37,687 nucleotides of DNA from a virus. The notes beneath the pieces were generated by a model. The model made no database searches and was not told where the DNA came from. It saw only the letters and a program-made list of their open reading frames with translations. Where the stretch lies: positions 1 to 37,687 of the IMG/VR virus record IMGVR_UViG_3300009285_011564, one strand, 5' to 3'. Of this stretch, positions 21,137-28,960 are shown piece after piece (the first letter of the stretch is position 1; the number at the start of each line of letters is the position of its first letter). The position numbers and the translations under genes were made by a program.

Positions 21137-22063
21137 ATGCAAGTAAATGTTGAATTAATAAGCTGGACAAAAGATCCTATTGAAACAATTTATCTTCTTT
21201 GGGAAGCTTCTAGAAAAAAAGAAGCTATCCCAACTATCGAAGAATTGAAATTGGTACTACATACAGATCCAGAACTCGCAGACAGAGTTTTTGAGACATT
21301 CCAAAAAGTTCTAACAAGTGCTATACCAGTTTCTGAAAATATAAATTTCATCTTTCTCCTAGAAAATGTTTCTATCTCTTTTCGGGAACAGATGGTACGC
21401 CACCGAGTAGGTGTGAAAGTCGGAGAAAGAATTGGTATGGACTATTTTCCCGATGTCCACGATTCAACTTGGTGGTCTCAGAGTATGCGGGTTTTAGATA
21501 TGGGAGATTTTGCAGAGAAGACTGCTTATAATATCCCAGACAGTATTCGTGTGAATGAAGAAGCATTGAATGTCTTACAGACTCAAATGCACTGTGCCGC
21601 TCAAGCTTATCGAGAATTGATCAAACTTGGTATTGCTGCAGAGGATGCTCGAGAAGTTATTCCGCTTGCCACCCAACACAGGATTTCTTGGAGTCTCAAT
21701 CTTGCTACCTTCGCACATATCCTTTCAAAGAGAAGTTGTTGGATTCTTCAACTCGGACTTTGGGAACCTGTTTTGATGGGAATGCTTGAAGAACTTTGTG
21801 AAAAAGTGAATCCTATTTTCAGCATTCTTGCGACTCCGCCTTGTATGAAAGGAGATTTTTTCAAACGTTGCTGTTTTGATTTTGATAATGAAAAACGTTG
21901 CAAGGGAGAAGATCCTTTACCGCCTTGTTCTCTTTATCTTTCCCATACGGATGTGCAGCCAGAAAATTTGAAAGAAATTGAAGACCGTAAAGATTTCCAA
22001 AAGATGTGTTTGAAATATAAAAAATTTTGGAGGAGAGATGTTTCTACAGGAAAATTGTTTTAA
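21137..22063 (+). CDS. thyX: ThyX-like flavin-dependent thymidylate synthase, atypical signature
   Basis: The protein has 308 residues from ATG 21137 (AAAGGAGG upstream). 'NVSISFREQMVRHR' (~77-90) is the ThyX flavin-binding motif. The following SxNExSxRY part is not directly adjacent: about 20 residues (VGVKVGERIGMDYF...) intervene before 'WWSQSMRV', whose Ser116 and Arg118 can align with SxR. The C-terminal half keeps 'VIPLATQHRISWSLNLATFAHILSKR...LQLGLWE', like the second ThyX motif, and ends with a Cys-rich region ('PPCMKGDFFKRCC...RCKGEDPLPPC'). Probable reaction: methylation of dUMP with folate and NADPH. A changed substrate is possible. Confidence 0.82.
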   Translation: MQVNVELISWTKDPIETIYLLWEASRKKEAIPTIEELKLVLHTDPELADRVFETFQKVLTSAIPVSENINFIFLLENVSISFREQMVRHRVGVKVGERIGMDYFPDVHDSTWWSQSMRVLDMGDFAEKTAYNIPDSIRVNEEALNVLQTQMHCAAQAYRELIKLGIAAEDAREVIPLATQHRISWSLNLATFAHILSKRSCWILQLGLWEPVLMGMLEELCEKVNPIFSILATPPCMKGDFFKRCCFDFDNEKRCKGEDPLPPCSLYLSHTDVQPENLKEIEDRKDFQKMCLKYKKFWRRDVSTGKLF

Positions 22064-23894
22064 AGTTGCGATCGATACCGAGACTACTGGCCTAAACTCT
22101 TGGACAGGAGATCGTCCTTTTATTGTGAGTTGGTGTTGGTTCAACAAAGAAGAAACTCAAGGATTGATTCGCTGGGAGGTAGATCCTTTTACTCGAGTGG
22201 TCAGACCACTCGCTCGAGATTTGGAAATTTTAAGAGAGGTACTGGAAAATCCAACTATCGTCAAGGTTTTTCACAATGCAAAATTTGATGTGCGAATGTT
22301 AGAAACAGTAGGTCTGAAGGTTTTGGGAAGAATTGAAGATACATCTTTTATGGTTCGTTGTTTCCATAACGATCTTCCGACTTATAGTTTAAAACCTTTA
22401 TGTAAAAAAATTCTTGGAATTGGAGATGAAGAATTAATTGATCTGAAAAAAGCTTGTATGCAAGCTCGTCGGGAAGGGAAGAAGAAAAATTATTCGTTTT
22501 CCGAGAGTCTCGAAGCAGATTATTGGATGGTTGAAAACCAAAAATTAGTGGAAAAATATGCAACTCAAGATGCATTCAGAACAAAGCGACTTTTTGAATA
22601 TCTTGAAAAACAACTTGGAAAAGATAACCAAAAAAACATTTATGAAAAAGAATTAAAACTTTTTCCTATAACTTATGAAATGGAGACTCGTGGGATTGCT
22701 TTGAATCCAAAGATTTTGGATGCGGAAATTTCTTACCACGAAAAACATCTTATAGAAAGCTATAAGGAAGTTTTGAAAATTGGTGGAGTCAAAGAACTCA
22801 ATTTAAAATCTCAACCTCAAGTTGCGGAATTGCTTTACGGAAAACTCAAAATTCTCTGCAAAGATTTTACCGCCAAAGGTAAACGAGCTGTGGATGTAAA
22901 TGCGATGAAGAGAATTAATCATCCTATTATTGATCCCTTTGCTGAGTACAAAGCTTCTAAGCACGCTCTTGCAAATTTTTTTATGCTCTATAAAAAACAA
23001 TCTGCCTATCGTCCCAATGGAGAACTTTATCTTCATCCAGACTTTCAGCAAATGGGAGCAAAAACAGGACGCTTCTCTTGTCGGAAACCAAATATGCAAA
23101 ACGTCGCCAATGCTTTGACTACTCGTTCTTTAAAACCAATTCAAGCAAGACGTCCTTTCCGTCCTCCACAAGGATTTACTTGGTATACTTTTGATTATTC
23201 TCAATTGGAGGTTTGGATCTTTGCGATGTTTTCTGGAGAAAAATTAATGTTGGATGCCCTACTCTCCAACCGAGATGTTCACAATGAAACTGCAAATCAT
23301 ATCTGGGGAAAAGGCAGAGATATTGTTGCAGAAGAGAAAGTCAAAGAAGGAAAATCTAATACACGTGCTCGTGCGAAGATGATGGTTTTCGGAGTGGTCT
23401 ATGGAATGGGTGTAGGAGCGGCTCAAGCATTGATAGGATGTACTGCGACTGAAGCTCGAAACTATCTCGACGAATTCTATAAAGCATTCCCAGGCATTAA
23501 ACAATTTATGCAAACCTTCTCCAGGAAAGCTGAAAGAGACGGTTTCATTGAAAACGCCTATGGAAGACGTTATTTCATTGAACCAGGACTCTCCTACCGT
23601 TCGGTTAATTATTTGGTACAAGGCTCTGGAGCGGATCTCTTGAAAGAAAAGATGGTTGAGACTACACAATATTTAAAAAAGAAAAGAATTGATGGTGGTC
23701 TCGTTATGACAATCCACGACGAACTTATCTTTGAAATTAAAAATACTTTTGCTACTAAAAGAGTACTCCTAGATATAAAAGATATAATGGAAGACCACCA
23801 CGGTGTTTTTCCGATAGTAAAAAAATTCAAAGTAGAGATAGCAAAAATTACCTCAAACGGTTCTTGGGACAAAAAAGAGAAATTGAAACTTTAA
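22038..23894 (+). CDS. polA: DNA polymerase I (family A) with 3'-5' exonuclease domain
   Basis: The protein has 618 residues; GGAGGAG precedes the start, which overlaps thyX by 26 nt. The exonuclease domain (~1-190) has 'AIDTETTG' (Asp13, Glu15), 'VFHNAKFDVRML' and 'YATQDAFRT'. The polymerase domain has 'GRFSCRKPNMQNV', motif A 'DYSQLEVW' (Asp386), motif B 'RARAKMMVFGVVYGMG', and motif C 'TIHDELIFE' (Asp561). No 5'-3' exonuclease domain. This is the replicative polymerase of a T7/podovirus-like type adopted by many small phages. Confidence 0.95.
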   Translation: MFLQENCFKVAIDTETTGLNSWTGDRPFIVSWCWFNKEETQGLIRWEVDPFTRVVRPLARDLEILREVLENPTIVKVFHNAKFDVRMLETVGLKVLGRIEDTSFMVRCFHNDLPTYSLKPLCKKILGIGDEELIDLKKACMQARREGKKKNYSFSESLEADYWMVENQKLVEKYATQDAFRTKRLFEYLEKQLGKDNQKNIYEKELKLFPITYEMETRGIALNPKILDAEISYHEKHLIESYKEVLKIGGVKELNLKSQPQVAELLYGKLKILCKDFTAKGKRAVDVNAMKRINHPIIDPFAEYKASKHALANFFMLYKKQSAYRPNGELYLHPDFQQMGAKTGRFSCRKPNMQNVANALTTRSLKPIQARRPFRPPQGFTWYTFDYSQLEVWIFAMFSGEKLMLDALLSNRDVHNETANHIWGKGRDIVAEEKVKEGKSNTRARAKMMVFGVVYGMGVGAAQALIGCTATEARNYLDEFYKAFPGIKQFMQTFSRKAERDGFIENAYGRRYFIEPGLSYRSVNYLVQGSGADLLKEKMVETTQYLKKKRIDGGLVMTIHDELIFEIKNTFATKRVLLDIKDIMEDHHGVFPIVKKFKVEIAKITSNGSWDKKEKLKL

Positions 23895-23906
23895 ATTGGA
23901 GGATCG

Positions 23907-25952
23907 ATGGAAGTCAAGCCAAAAGATATTTTGAAGCTTTTAGAAGAACACCACAATACACCCTCAAAAGAAATAGGAGATCAATTAATTGGAGATTGTC
24001 TTTTTTGCGGAAAACCCGAACACCTCTATATGAATAAAGAAAAAGGTTTGTGGGATTGCAAAGTCTGTGGTTCAAAAGGCAATCTCGAAAACTATCTTTA
24101 TCAACTCGGAATTCACTATCATAAAAATTTATATCATCCAAAGAATATTCTGAAACTTAAAGCTCTTTCCGCAGACCGAGGACTTCCTGTAAACGCATTC
24201 AAAAATTGGTTGGTAGGTTGGGACGACATTGGTAAACGATATACAATTCCAGTTTTGGTTGGAACTAATTCTTGTTCAGATATTCGGATCTATAAAATTG
24301 GAATGAAGACAAGATCTTCTAGCGGTTCAAAGACAGGATTGATAAACATACACAAGATAGAAGACAAAAAGCCTATCTATGTTTGTGAAGGAGAATGGGA
24401 TGGAATGGCATTGGATTGGTTATTAAAAAAACTTGAACTTGAAGCGACTGTTGTTGCAGTTCCAGGAGCAAACACCTTCAAAAAAGAATGGATACCTTCT
24501 TTCAGAAATTGCAAAGTTCAACTCCTCTACGACAATGATTCCGCTGGAGAACAAGCCGAGATTAAAGTTCAACCGCTTCTTTCAGGGACTGTTCGTTCAA
24601 TTGGGTATTTAAATTGGTTGAGTGGTCTGTCGACAGGATTCGACGTTCGAGATTGGATTAAATATGGAATTAAAGTTAGCAAATTGAGAGGTTGTTGGAA
24701 AAATCTTCAGAAGATGTTTGTTGCCAATCCCCGAATCTCTAAGATAGATACATTGGTTTCTTTGGAAACCGAAGAAGAGAAACTCAAAGAGAATCTAAAA
24801 GTTGATATTGAAAAAGAGATGTTGATCTATCGAAGATGGATGCACCTTCCAGATCCATATGTTTTGGACATTATTTTTGGAACCATTTTTGCCAATCTTT
24901 TAATGAGTGGAGATCCGATATGGATGTTTTTAATTGCTCCTCCTGGAGGGAGTAAATCTGAATTGTTAATGAGTTTAATAAAGTGCCAGAGCGTGGTTTG
25001 TTTAACTTCATTGACACCCCACTCTCTAATCTCTGGATTCTCTTGGGGTACAGACAAAAAAGACCCCTCTCTGCTTCCGCAACTCGATGGAAAAGTTTTA
25101 GTGCTCAAAGATTTCACCACAATAACTTCAATGCATTTTACCGCCCGAGACGAGATCTTTGGAATTTTGAGGGACGCTTACGATGGCAAAACCGAGAAAC
25201 AATTCGGGACAGGAATCCGTCGAGAATATAAGAGCAAATTTGGAATTCTCGCAGGTACTACTCCAGTTATTGATACCTTTTCAACTATTCACCAGAGTCT
25301 TGGAGAGAGATTTTTGAAATATCGTATCGAGATAGATTCTAAAGATACTGAAGAAAAAAAGATCCTTCAAGCCATCTCTAACATCAATAACGAAGTTACT
25401 ATGCGAGGAGAACTTCAAGACGCTGCGGCGAGGATTGTTTCAAAAGAAAATTTAGAAGATTTACCAATTTTTCCTGAAAAATATTTAAAACGAGTAACAA
25501 GCTTAGCACAATTCTGTGCAAGAATGCGAGGAGTGGTCTTGAGAGATAATTATACACAACAAGTCCTCTATCGAGCTTCAACTGAAGTTGGAACACGTCT
25601 CGCAAAGCAATTGATGAAACTCGGAATTGGTATCGGAATTTTTCGAGGTAAAAAAGAACTTGGAGATTATGAATGCAATTGTGTAAGCCGAGTGGCGATG
25701 CACACGTGCCCAGAGAGGTTGGTCTCAATTGTTAAAGCGATCTATCGTTCTAGAATGGAAGACGGTATAGAAGAATTAAAAACGAAAGATATTGCAAACT
25801 ATTCTCGGCTTCCTATTTCAACAGTTTTCCGTTTGCTCGAAGACTTATATCTTTTGAAAGTCGTAAAACGACAAGGCGAGGGTTCAAAATTTTATTGGGG
25901 TTTAGAATCACATATCTTGAAATTGATAGAGACTTCCAAAATATTTGGTTGA
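23907..25952 (+). CDS. Primase-helicase
   Basis: The protein has 681 residues. An N-terminal zinc ribbon has Cys31, Cys34, Cys51 and Cys54. A TOPRIM-type primase domain has 'YVCEGEWDGMALDW' (~157-170) and 'LLYDNDSAGEQA' (Asp209). A P-loop ATPase domain starts near 'LIAPPGGSKSELL' (~340-352), which has GGSKS in place of GxGKS. The last ~70 residues form a winged-helix-like region ('TKDIANYSRLPISTVFRLLEDLYLLKVVKR'). It would prime and unwind DNA for the family A polymerase just upstream. Last gene of the early unit. Confidence 0.85.
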   Translation: MEVKPKDILKLLEEHHNTPSKEIGDQLIGDCLFCGKPEHLYMNKEKGLWDCKVCGSKGNLENYLYQLGIHYHKNLYHPKNILKLKALSADRGLPVNAFKNWLVGWDDIGKRYTIPVLVGTNSCSDIRIYKIGMKTRSSSGSKTGLINIHKIEDKKPIYVCEGEWDGMALDWLLKKLELEATVVAVPGANTFKKEWIPSFRNCKVQLLYDNDSAGEQAEIKVQPLLSGTVRSIGYLNWLSGLSTGFDVRDWIKYGIKVSKLRGCWKNLQKMFVANPRISKIDTLVSLETEEEKLKENLKVDIEKEMLIYRRWMHLPDPYVLDIIFGTIFANLLMSGDPIWMFLIAPPGGSKSELLMSLIKCQSVVCLTSLTPHSLISGFSWGTDKKDPSLLPQLDGKVLVLKDFTTITSMHFTARDEIFGILRDAYDGKTEKQFGTGIRREYKSKFGILAGTTPVIDTFSTIHQSLGERFLKYRIEIDSKDTEEKKILQAISNINNEVTMRGELQDAAARIVSKENLEDLPIFPEKYLKRVTSLAQFCARMRGVVLRDNYTQQVLYRASTEVGTRLAKQLMKLGIGIGIFRGKKELGDYECNCVSRVAMHTCPERLVSIVKAIYRSRMEDGIEELKTKDIANYSRLPISTVFRLLEDLYLLKVVKRQGEGSKFYWGLESHILKLIETSKIFG

Positions 25953-25967
25953 CTTGTCTTTAAATAG

Positions 25968-26036
25968 TTCCCAGGTTCCTGATTTGATAGGCTTTAATCA
26001 ATCAAACCATCGAACTTTGCCATCCCACCCTGGGAA
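25968..26036. other. Structured element after the primase-helicase gene
   Basis: An outer 8-bp stem (TTCCCAGG at 25968-25975 with CCTGGGAA at 26029-26036) encloses inner pairings (TTTGAT 25983-25988 with ATCAAA 26001-26006, or TGATT with AATCA). It is transcribed at the 3' end of the early unit, just before the terminator. It does not fold as a normal tRNA. It could be a 3' stability element, a small RNA or an attachment-like site. Confidence 0.45.
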
Positions 26037-26037
26037 T

Positions 26038-26083
26038 AAAAAACCACTAAAATACTAATTTACGGCGTTCCAGTGGTTTTTTT
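26038..26083. terminator. Bidirectional terminator between convergent units
   Basis: An 11-bp stem AAAAAACCACT/AGTGGTTTTTT with a 23-nt loop has T runs on both strands. It ends the rightward early unit and the leftward-converging late unit. From 26084 to 26228 only two short hairpins (AAAAGAC/GTCTTTT and GTCTT/AAGAC) and no gene are seen. Confidence 0.8.
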
Positions 26084-26228
26084 AGTTAAAAAGACGCATT
26101 TAAATGGTCTTTTAAAAGCTTTTTAAAGAGTCTTTGTTAAGACAGTGTCCTCAATTTTTTCTGTGTAAAAATTTGTTTAAACTCAATAAGATATTAAAAA
26201 GATGTATTATTAGAAGTAAATTAAATAA

Positions 26229-26606
26229 TCATCCTGCAAAGTGTGGTGCATCAAAACTAAGCATAGGTTTTCCGTTGTATTTATCTTGCCATATTTTGTG
26301 CCATAAAATTGCTTTTTCTTGTTGCCATTCATAATCTACTTTTTGCTTTTCTTTATTCCAAAGATAAATATCCATAGCTTTGCCTGACTGATGTTCTGAA
26401 AGAAAAGTTATTCCGTCTTTAAATGTTACTACTTTATTTTTATCAGTTATAACCCATATATTGTCAATTAAAGTACGTCCTTGTGCATATAATCTTTGTT
26501 GTTCTTCAGTAGACCGTAAACAAAAATCAAATATAGGTTGTTCTCCCATACTAATCATATATGCAATTAAACTTGTTATATTTTTAGTAAATTCACGTCT
26601 TGTCAT
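26229..26606 (-). CDS. Endolysin, M15-type peptidase
   Basis: The protein has 125 residues from ATG 26606, which has GAAAGGAG 7 nt upstream; an upstream extension would overlap the zinc-ribbon gene and lacks a ribosome site. It matches M15-type L-alanyl-D-glutamate peptidases: 'DFCLRSTEEQQRLYAQGRT', the zinc motif 'SEHQSGKAMDI' (His72, Asp79) and 'DAPHFAG' (His122). Last gene of the late unit, it cuts the peptide stems of peptidoglycan. It lacks a signal peptide, so it needs the holin for release. Confidence 0.9.
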   Translation of the reverse strand: MTRREFTKNITSLIAYMISMGEQPIFDFCLRSTEEQQRLYAQGRTLIDNIWVITDKNKVVTFKDGITFLSEHQSGKAMDIYLWNKEKQKVDYEWQQEKAILWHKIWQDKYNGKPMLSFDAPHFAG

Positions 26607-26676
26607 AGTATCTCCTTTCAATACCCGTTTAGCTTTGAACAAAGTATGGGGCACTGTATCCACACTATTTTTAGTT

Positions 26677-26847
26677 TTATTTTTTATAGGTTGTTGAATT
26701 GCACCCCATAACTTGCTCAGTAACTTTGATACGGCTTTCAAAACAAGATTTACATACACAATATTCATATTGTTTTTGTTCATTGTGAAATTCTAACAAG
26801 TAGATGTTCTCGTTGTTTATATCCCACTTACAGAAAAGGCATCTCAT
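26677..26847 (-). CDS. Small zinc-ribbon protein in the lysis cassette
   Basis: The protein has 56 residues; its ATG overlaps the holin stop (ATGA). MRCLFCKWD and YCVCKSCFE give CxxC...CxC-xxC, a zinc ribbon of the type found in short phage proteins. It sits between holin and endolysin. Role unknown; it could regulate late expression or be a lysis accessory. The overlap and the cysteine spacing make it credible despite its size. Confidence 0.7.
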   Translation of the reverse strand: MRCLFCKWDINNENIYLLEFHNEQKQYEYCVCKSCFESRIKVTEQVMGCNSTTYKK

Positions 26848-27023
26848 TTCTTTGCTATCCCGCTTCTAATTGTGATTGCCAAAATTGCCTCTATGATTCC
26901 CCTGATTGCTTCCGTTGTTTCAATAGAGCCATTTGACCACGCTATCAATACTGCAAGAATACCAGATACTGCTATCAAATAAGTTTTCTTACCCTGTAGC
27001 GATTCCTTAAATTTATCAAACAT
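26844..27023 (-). CDS. Holin-like small membrane protein
   Basis: The protein has 59 residues from ATG 27023 (GGGGGTGA upstream; an earlier ATG at 27095 has no site). 'MFDKFKESLQGKKTYLIAVSGILAVLIAW' is a basic N-terminus followed by one transmembrane helix, and the C-terminal 'IRGIIEAILAITIRSGIAKK' forms a second hydrophobic segment. This two-segment pattern is seen in many phage holins and it lies directly upstream of the lysis genes. Confidence 0.7.
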   Translation of the reverse strand: MFDKFKESLQGKKTYLIAVSGILAVLIAWSNGSIETTEAIRGIIEAILAITIRSGIAKK

Positions 27024-27130
27024 AACAATCACCCCCTTGTTTGCTGAAATTTTCTTTATTATCAATTTTAGTATAAATTTTTCAATTATATTCATTTGAT
27101 TTTTAAATAGTTATAAACTATTTATAAAAA

Positions 27131-27835
27131 CTATTTATATTTTAAATAGTTGCTCTGGACTTGTGCTTCACTTAACGCACTGTTATATATCTTTACTTCG
27201 TCTATAAGTCCTTTGAATCTGCCGTTAGATGACCACTGCGAGCCAATCTTTACATACGATTCGTAATTATCTATATTCCCTTCGCAATCGCACTCATTTA
27301 ACAATGTGCCGTTCATATATAACTTCATTGTCGCTCCGTCGTATGTGCCAACTATATAACACCATTTATCTATATAGTTTTCTGTTAAAGGATAGAATAG
27401 TTCAAAGGCTTCGCTTTCTATCCATATTTTAAAATATATCTTGTCTGAACAACCTAATAGATAACTTGCTTTGTCAATTATACGCCTTGTTACATTTTTG
27501 TCTTGAGTTAAACTTTGAGGTTTTACCCACGCTTCTAAGGTTAAAGTATCTTGCATATCAAATAAGGTAGTAGATGCAATGTAGACCATTTTTACCCTAC
27601 CGTCAAACGAAAGAGCCTTTCCGACTTTACCGTCAACACGTTGTGGAACATTAGTTTCTGTAACTTGTGTTATAAACGGGAATACCGCATTAACAAGAAT
27701 ACCGTCATTTTTATACTTTGAAGTATCTTTGACAATTAGTCCGCCTTCCTCTTCAAATGACCACTCCCCGATAAGTTCACAATACGACGGATTATAAACA
27801 AATAACAACGCTAACAATATTAAAGATTTTTTCAT
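27131..27835 (-). CDS. Exported LamG/concanavalin-fold protein 2
   Basis: The protein has 234 residues from ATG 27835 (AGGAG upstream). A Sec signal peptide (MKKSLILLALLFVYNPSYC) is followed by one LamG-like jelly-roll domain: 'IGEWSFEEEGGLIVKDTSKYKNDG', 'VGKALSFDGRVKMVYI', 'DTLTLEAWVKP', 'KWCYIVGTYDGATMKLYMNGTLL', 'GLIDEVKIYNSALSEAQVQ'. Such domains bind glycans. It is a paralogue of the protein at 29767-30483. After cleavage it would be in the periplasm or on the surface; a receptor-binding or masking role is an inference. Confidence 0.82.
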   Translation of the reverse strand: MKKSLILLALLFVYNPSYCELIGEWSFEEEGGLIVKDTSKYKNDGILVNAVFPFITQVTETNVPQRVDGKVGKALSFDGRVKMVYIASTTLFDMQDTLTLEAWVKPQSLTQDKNVTRRIIDKASYLLGCSDKIYFKIWIESEAFELFYPLTENYIDKWCYIVGTYDGATMKLYMNGTLLNECDCEGNIDNYESYVKIGSQWSSNGRFKGLIDEVKIYNSALSEAQVQSNYLKYK

Positions 27836-27843
27836 AAACACTC

Positions 27844-28224
27844 CTATTTATAAAATATTACCATTCTACCACAACGCTTGCAAGTAACCCTATGTCGCAT
27901 TGCGATATAAACTAAGCTTTGGCATCCCATATTAGGATAAGAATCTATATCATCGCTATATACCTTTTCTCTTTCTTTTTCTTTGGGTTCATTTGGGATA
28001 AATTCTAATATACAATGTCCACCACACGAACTGCATATTATGTCATAATCAGTTTCTATAATATTATTAAATAATAAATCTATTTTTGAAGATTCGTCTT
28101 GAGCAATTTTATGCTTATTATATCGTATATCCGCAGTGAGATGTGGAGGCTCACAATAAAACGGTTTGACATTTACTAATAAACTTACTAATAAAATACT
28201 AATAATTACTAATAATTTTCTCAT
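27844..28224 (-). CDS. Exported protein with two CxxC motifs
   Basis: The protein has 126 residues. An N-terminal signal peptide (MRKLLVIISILLVSLLVNVKPFYC) precedes a mature part with 'ICSSCGGHC' and, 40 residues later, 'VTCKRCGR', a zinc-ribbon arrangement. A zinc ribbon on an exported protein is unusual; the cysteines might instead form disulfides. The start is preceded by GGGAG and overlaps a small membrane gene. Function unknown. Confidence 0.75.
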   Translation of the reverse strand: MRKLLVIISILLVSLLVNVKPFYCEPPHLTADIRYNKHKIAQDESSKIDLLFNNIIETDYDIICSSCGGHCILEFIPNEPKEKEREKVYSDDIDSYPNMGCQSLVYIAMRHRVTCKRCGRMVIFYK

Positions 28225-28328
28225 TTTAATATTCTCCCTATAACAAAATTTATATGTATTTCTATTGTTAAAAATATTATTATTCCTAATATAATACCTA
28301 ATAAAGTGTATAATATTTTATCAATCAT
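28221..28328 (-). CDS. Very small membrane protein
   Basis: This 35-residue protein is almost wholly one hydrophobic helix (ILYTLLGIILGIIIFLTIEI) with a basic end. Its TGA overlaps the ATG of the downstream exported-protein gene. It fills an otherwise empty gap. No strong ribosome site; the overlap is the main support. Confidence 0.45.
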   Translation of the reverse strand: MIDKILYTLLGIILGIIIFLTIEIHINFVIGRILK

Positions 28329-28359
28329 TTTTCTGATGTGAATCCAACAATCTCTGTCC

Positions 28360-28629
28360 TTAAATCTGCTTTTTACCTTCTGCCACTGTGTATGATATTA
28401 AAACTTCAGATGCTAATTGTCCTTTATCGTTTTTTCTTGTTACTATAATTTCTATAGTTTCATTTTCATTTAAAACTATATTAAACGACTTGTTTATTTT
28501 AGTAGTTATTGTTTCAATATCTGAATTATATGTAACTACTTTTTGTATGTCTTCAGTAAAAACTAAACTAACCACTACACCTAAAAAGCATATAATACCT
28601 ATCCCGATAAACATAAACATTTTTTTCAT
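28360..28629 (-). CDS. Small exported or membrane-anchored protein
   Basis: This 89-residue protein has an N-terminal hydrophobic segment (MKKMFMFIGIGIICFLGVVVSLVF) that is either a signal peptide or an anchor, then a beta-rich region of about 60 residues ('FNIVLNENETIEIIVTRKN', 'SEVLISYTVAEG'). The ATG overlaps the stop of the lipoprotein gene (ATGA). Family not recognised. Confidence 0.65.
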   Translation of the reverse strand: MKKMFMFIGIGIICFLGVVVSLVFTEDIQKVVTYNSDIETITTKINKSFNIVLNENETIEIIVTRKNDKGQLASEVLISYTVAEGKKQI

Positions 28630-28880
28630 AATACGCCCCCTAATTTAATTATCTGTAATTGGATTATTTTTTTTCTTATCCATTCTTCAAACATTATTCG
28701 CTTTGCTTCATATTGATTAACATTTCTACCGTTTATAAAATAATATCTCATTTCTGAAGTTTCACCAACATAATAATTATCATCACTATAATGATTATTA
28801 TTTAGTTGTATTGGTTTAGTTTTTCTTGTAGCACAAGAAGTAAGAAACAAGATACTAATAAACACTAATAGTTTTTTCAT
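28626..28880 (-). CDS. Small lipoprotein, o-spanin candidate
   Basis: The protein has 84 residues from ATG 28880 (GGGGGA 7 nt upstream; a TTG two codons earlier is less likely). MKKLLVFISILFLTSC ends in a clear lipobox LTSC, so the mature protein starts with a lipidated Cys. The rest is polar with a C-terminal helix (EAKRIMFEEWIRKKIIQLQ). With the membrane/coiled-coil protein at 28957-29223 it could form a spanin pair that disrupts the outer membrane (inference). Confidence 0.72.
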   Translation of the reverse strand: MKKLLVFISILFLTSCATRKTKPIQLNNNHYSDDNYYVGETSEMRYYFINGRNVNQYEAKRIMFEEWIRKKIIQLQIIKLGGVL

Positions 28881-28891
28881 AACCAATCCCC

Positions 28892-28960
28892 CTAATATTT
28901 TTTATTAAAATACCATACGAACAATAATGCAATTACAACACATAGCAATATATATATCAT
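28892..28960 (-). CDS. Tiny membrane peptide
   Basis: The peptide has 22 residues (MIYILLCVVIALLFVWYFNKKY), a single transmembrane helix with a basic C-terminus. Its ATG overlaps the stop of the preceding gene (ATGA), and it lies between the putative spanin components. It may be a real micro-protein or only a coupling device. Confidence 0.35.
   Translation of the reverse strand: MIYILLCVVIALLFVWYFNKKY

Noticed and set aside
26606-26783. N-terminal extension of the endolysin (184-residue form)
   Set aside because: The extension lacks a ribosome site and overlaps the zinc-ribbon gene; ATG 26606 has a strong site and gives a complete M15 domain.
27100-27135. Perfect inverted repeat around TAAATAGTT/AACTATTTA downstream of the second LamG gene
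   Set aside because: Almost pure A/T and without a T run in the right place; it could be a weak terminator but cannot be separated from composition bias.
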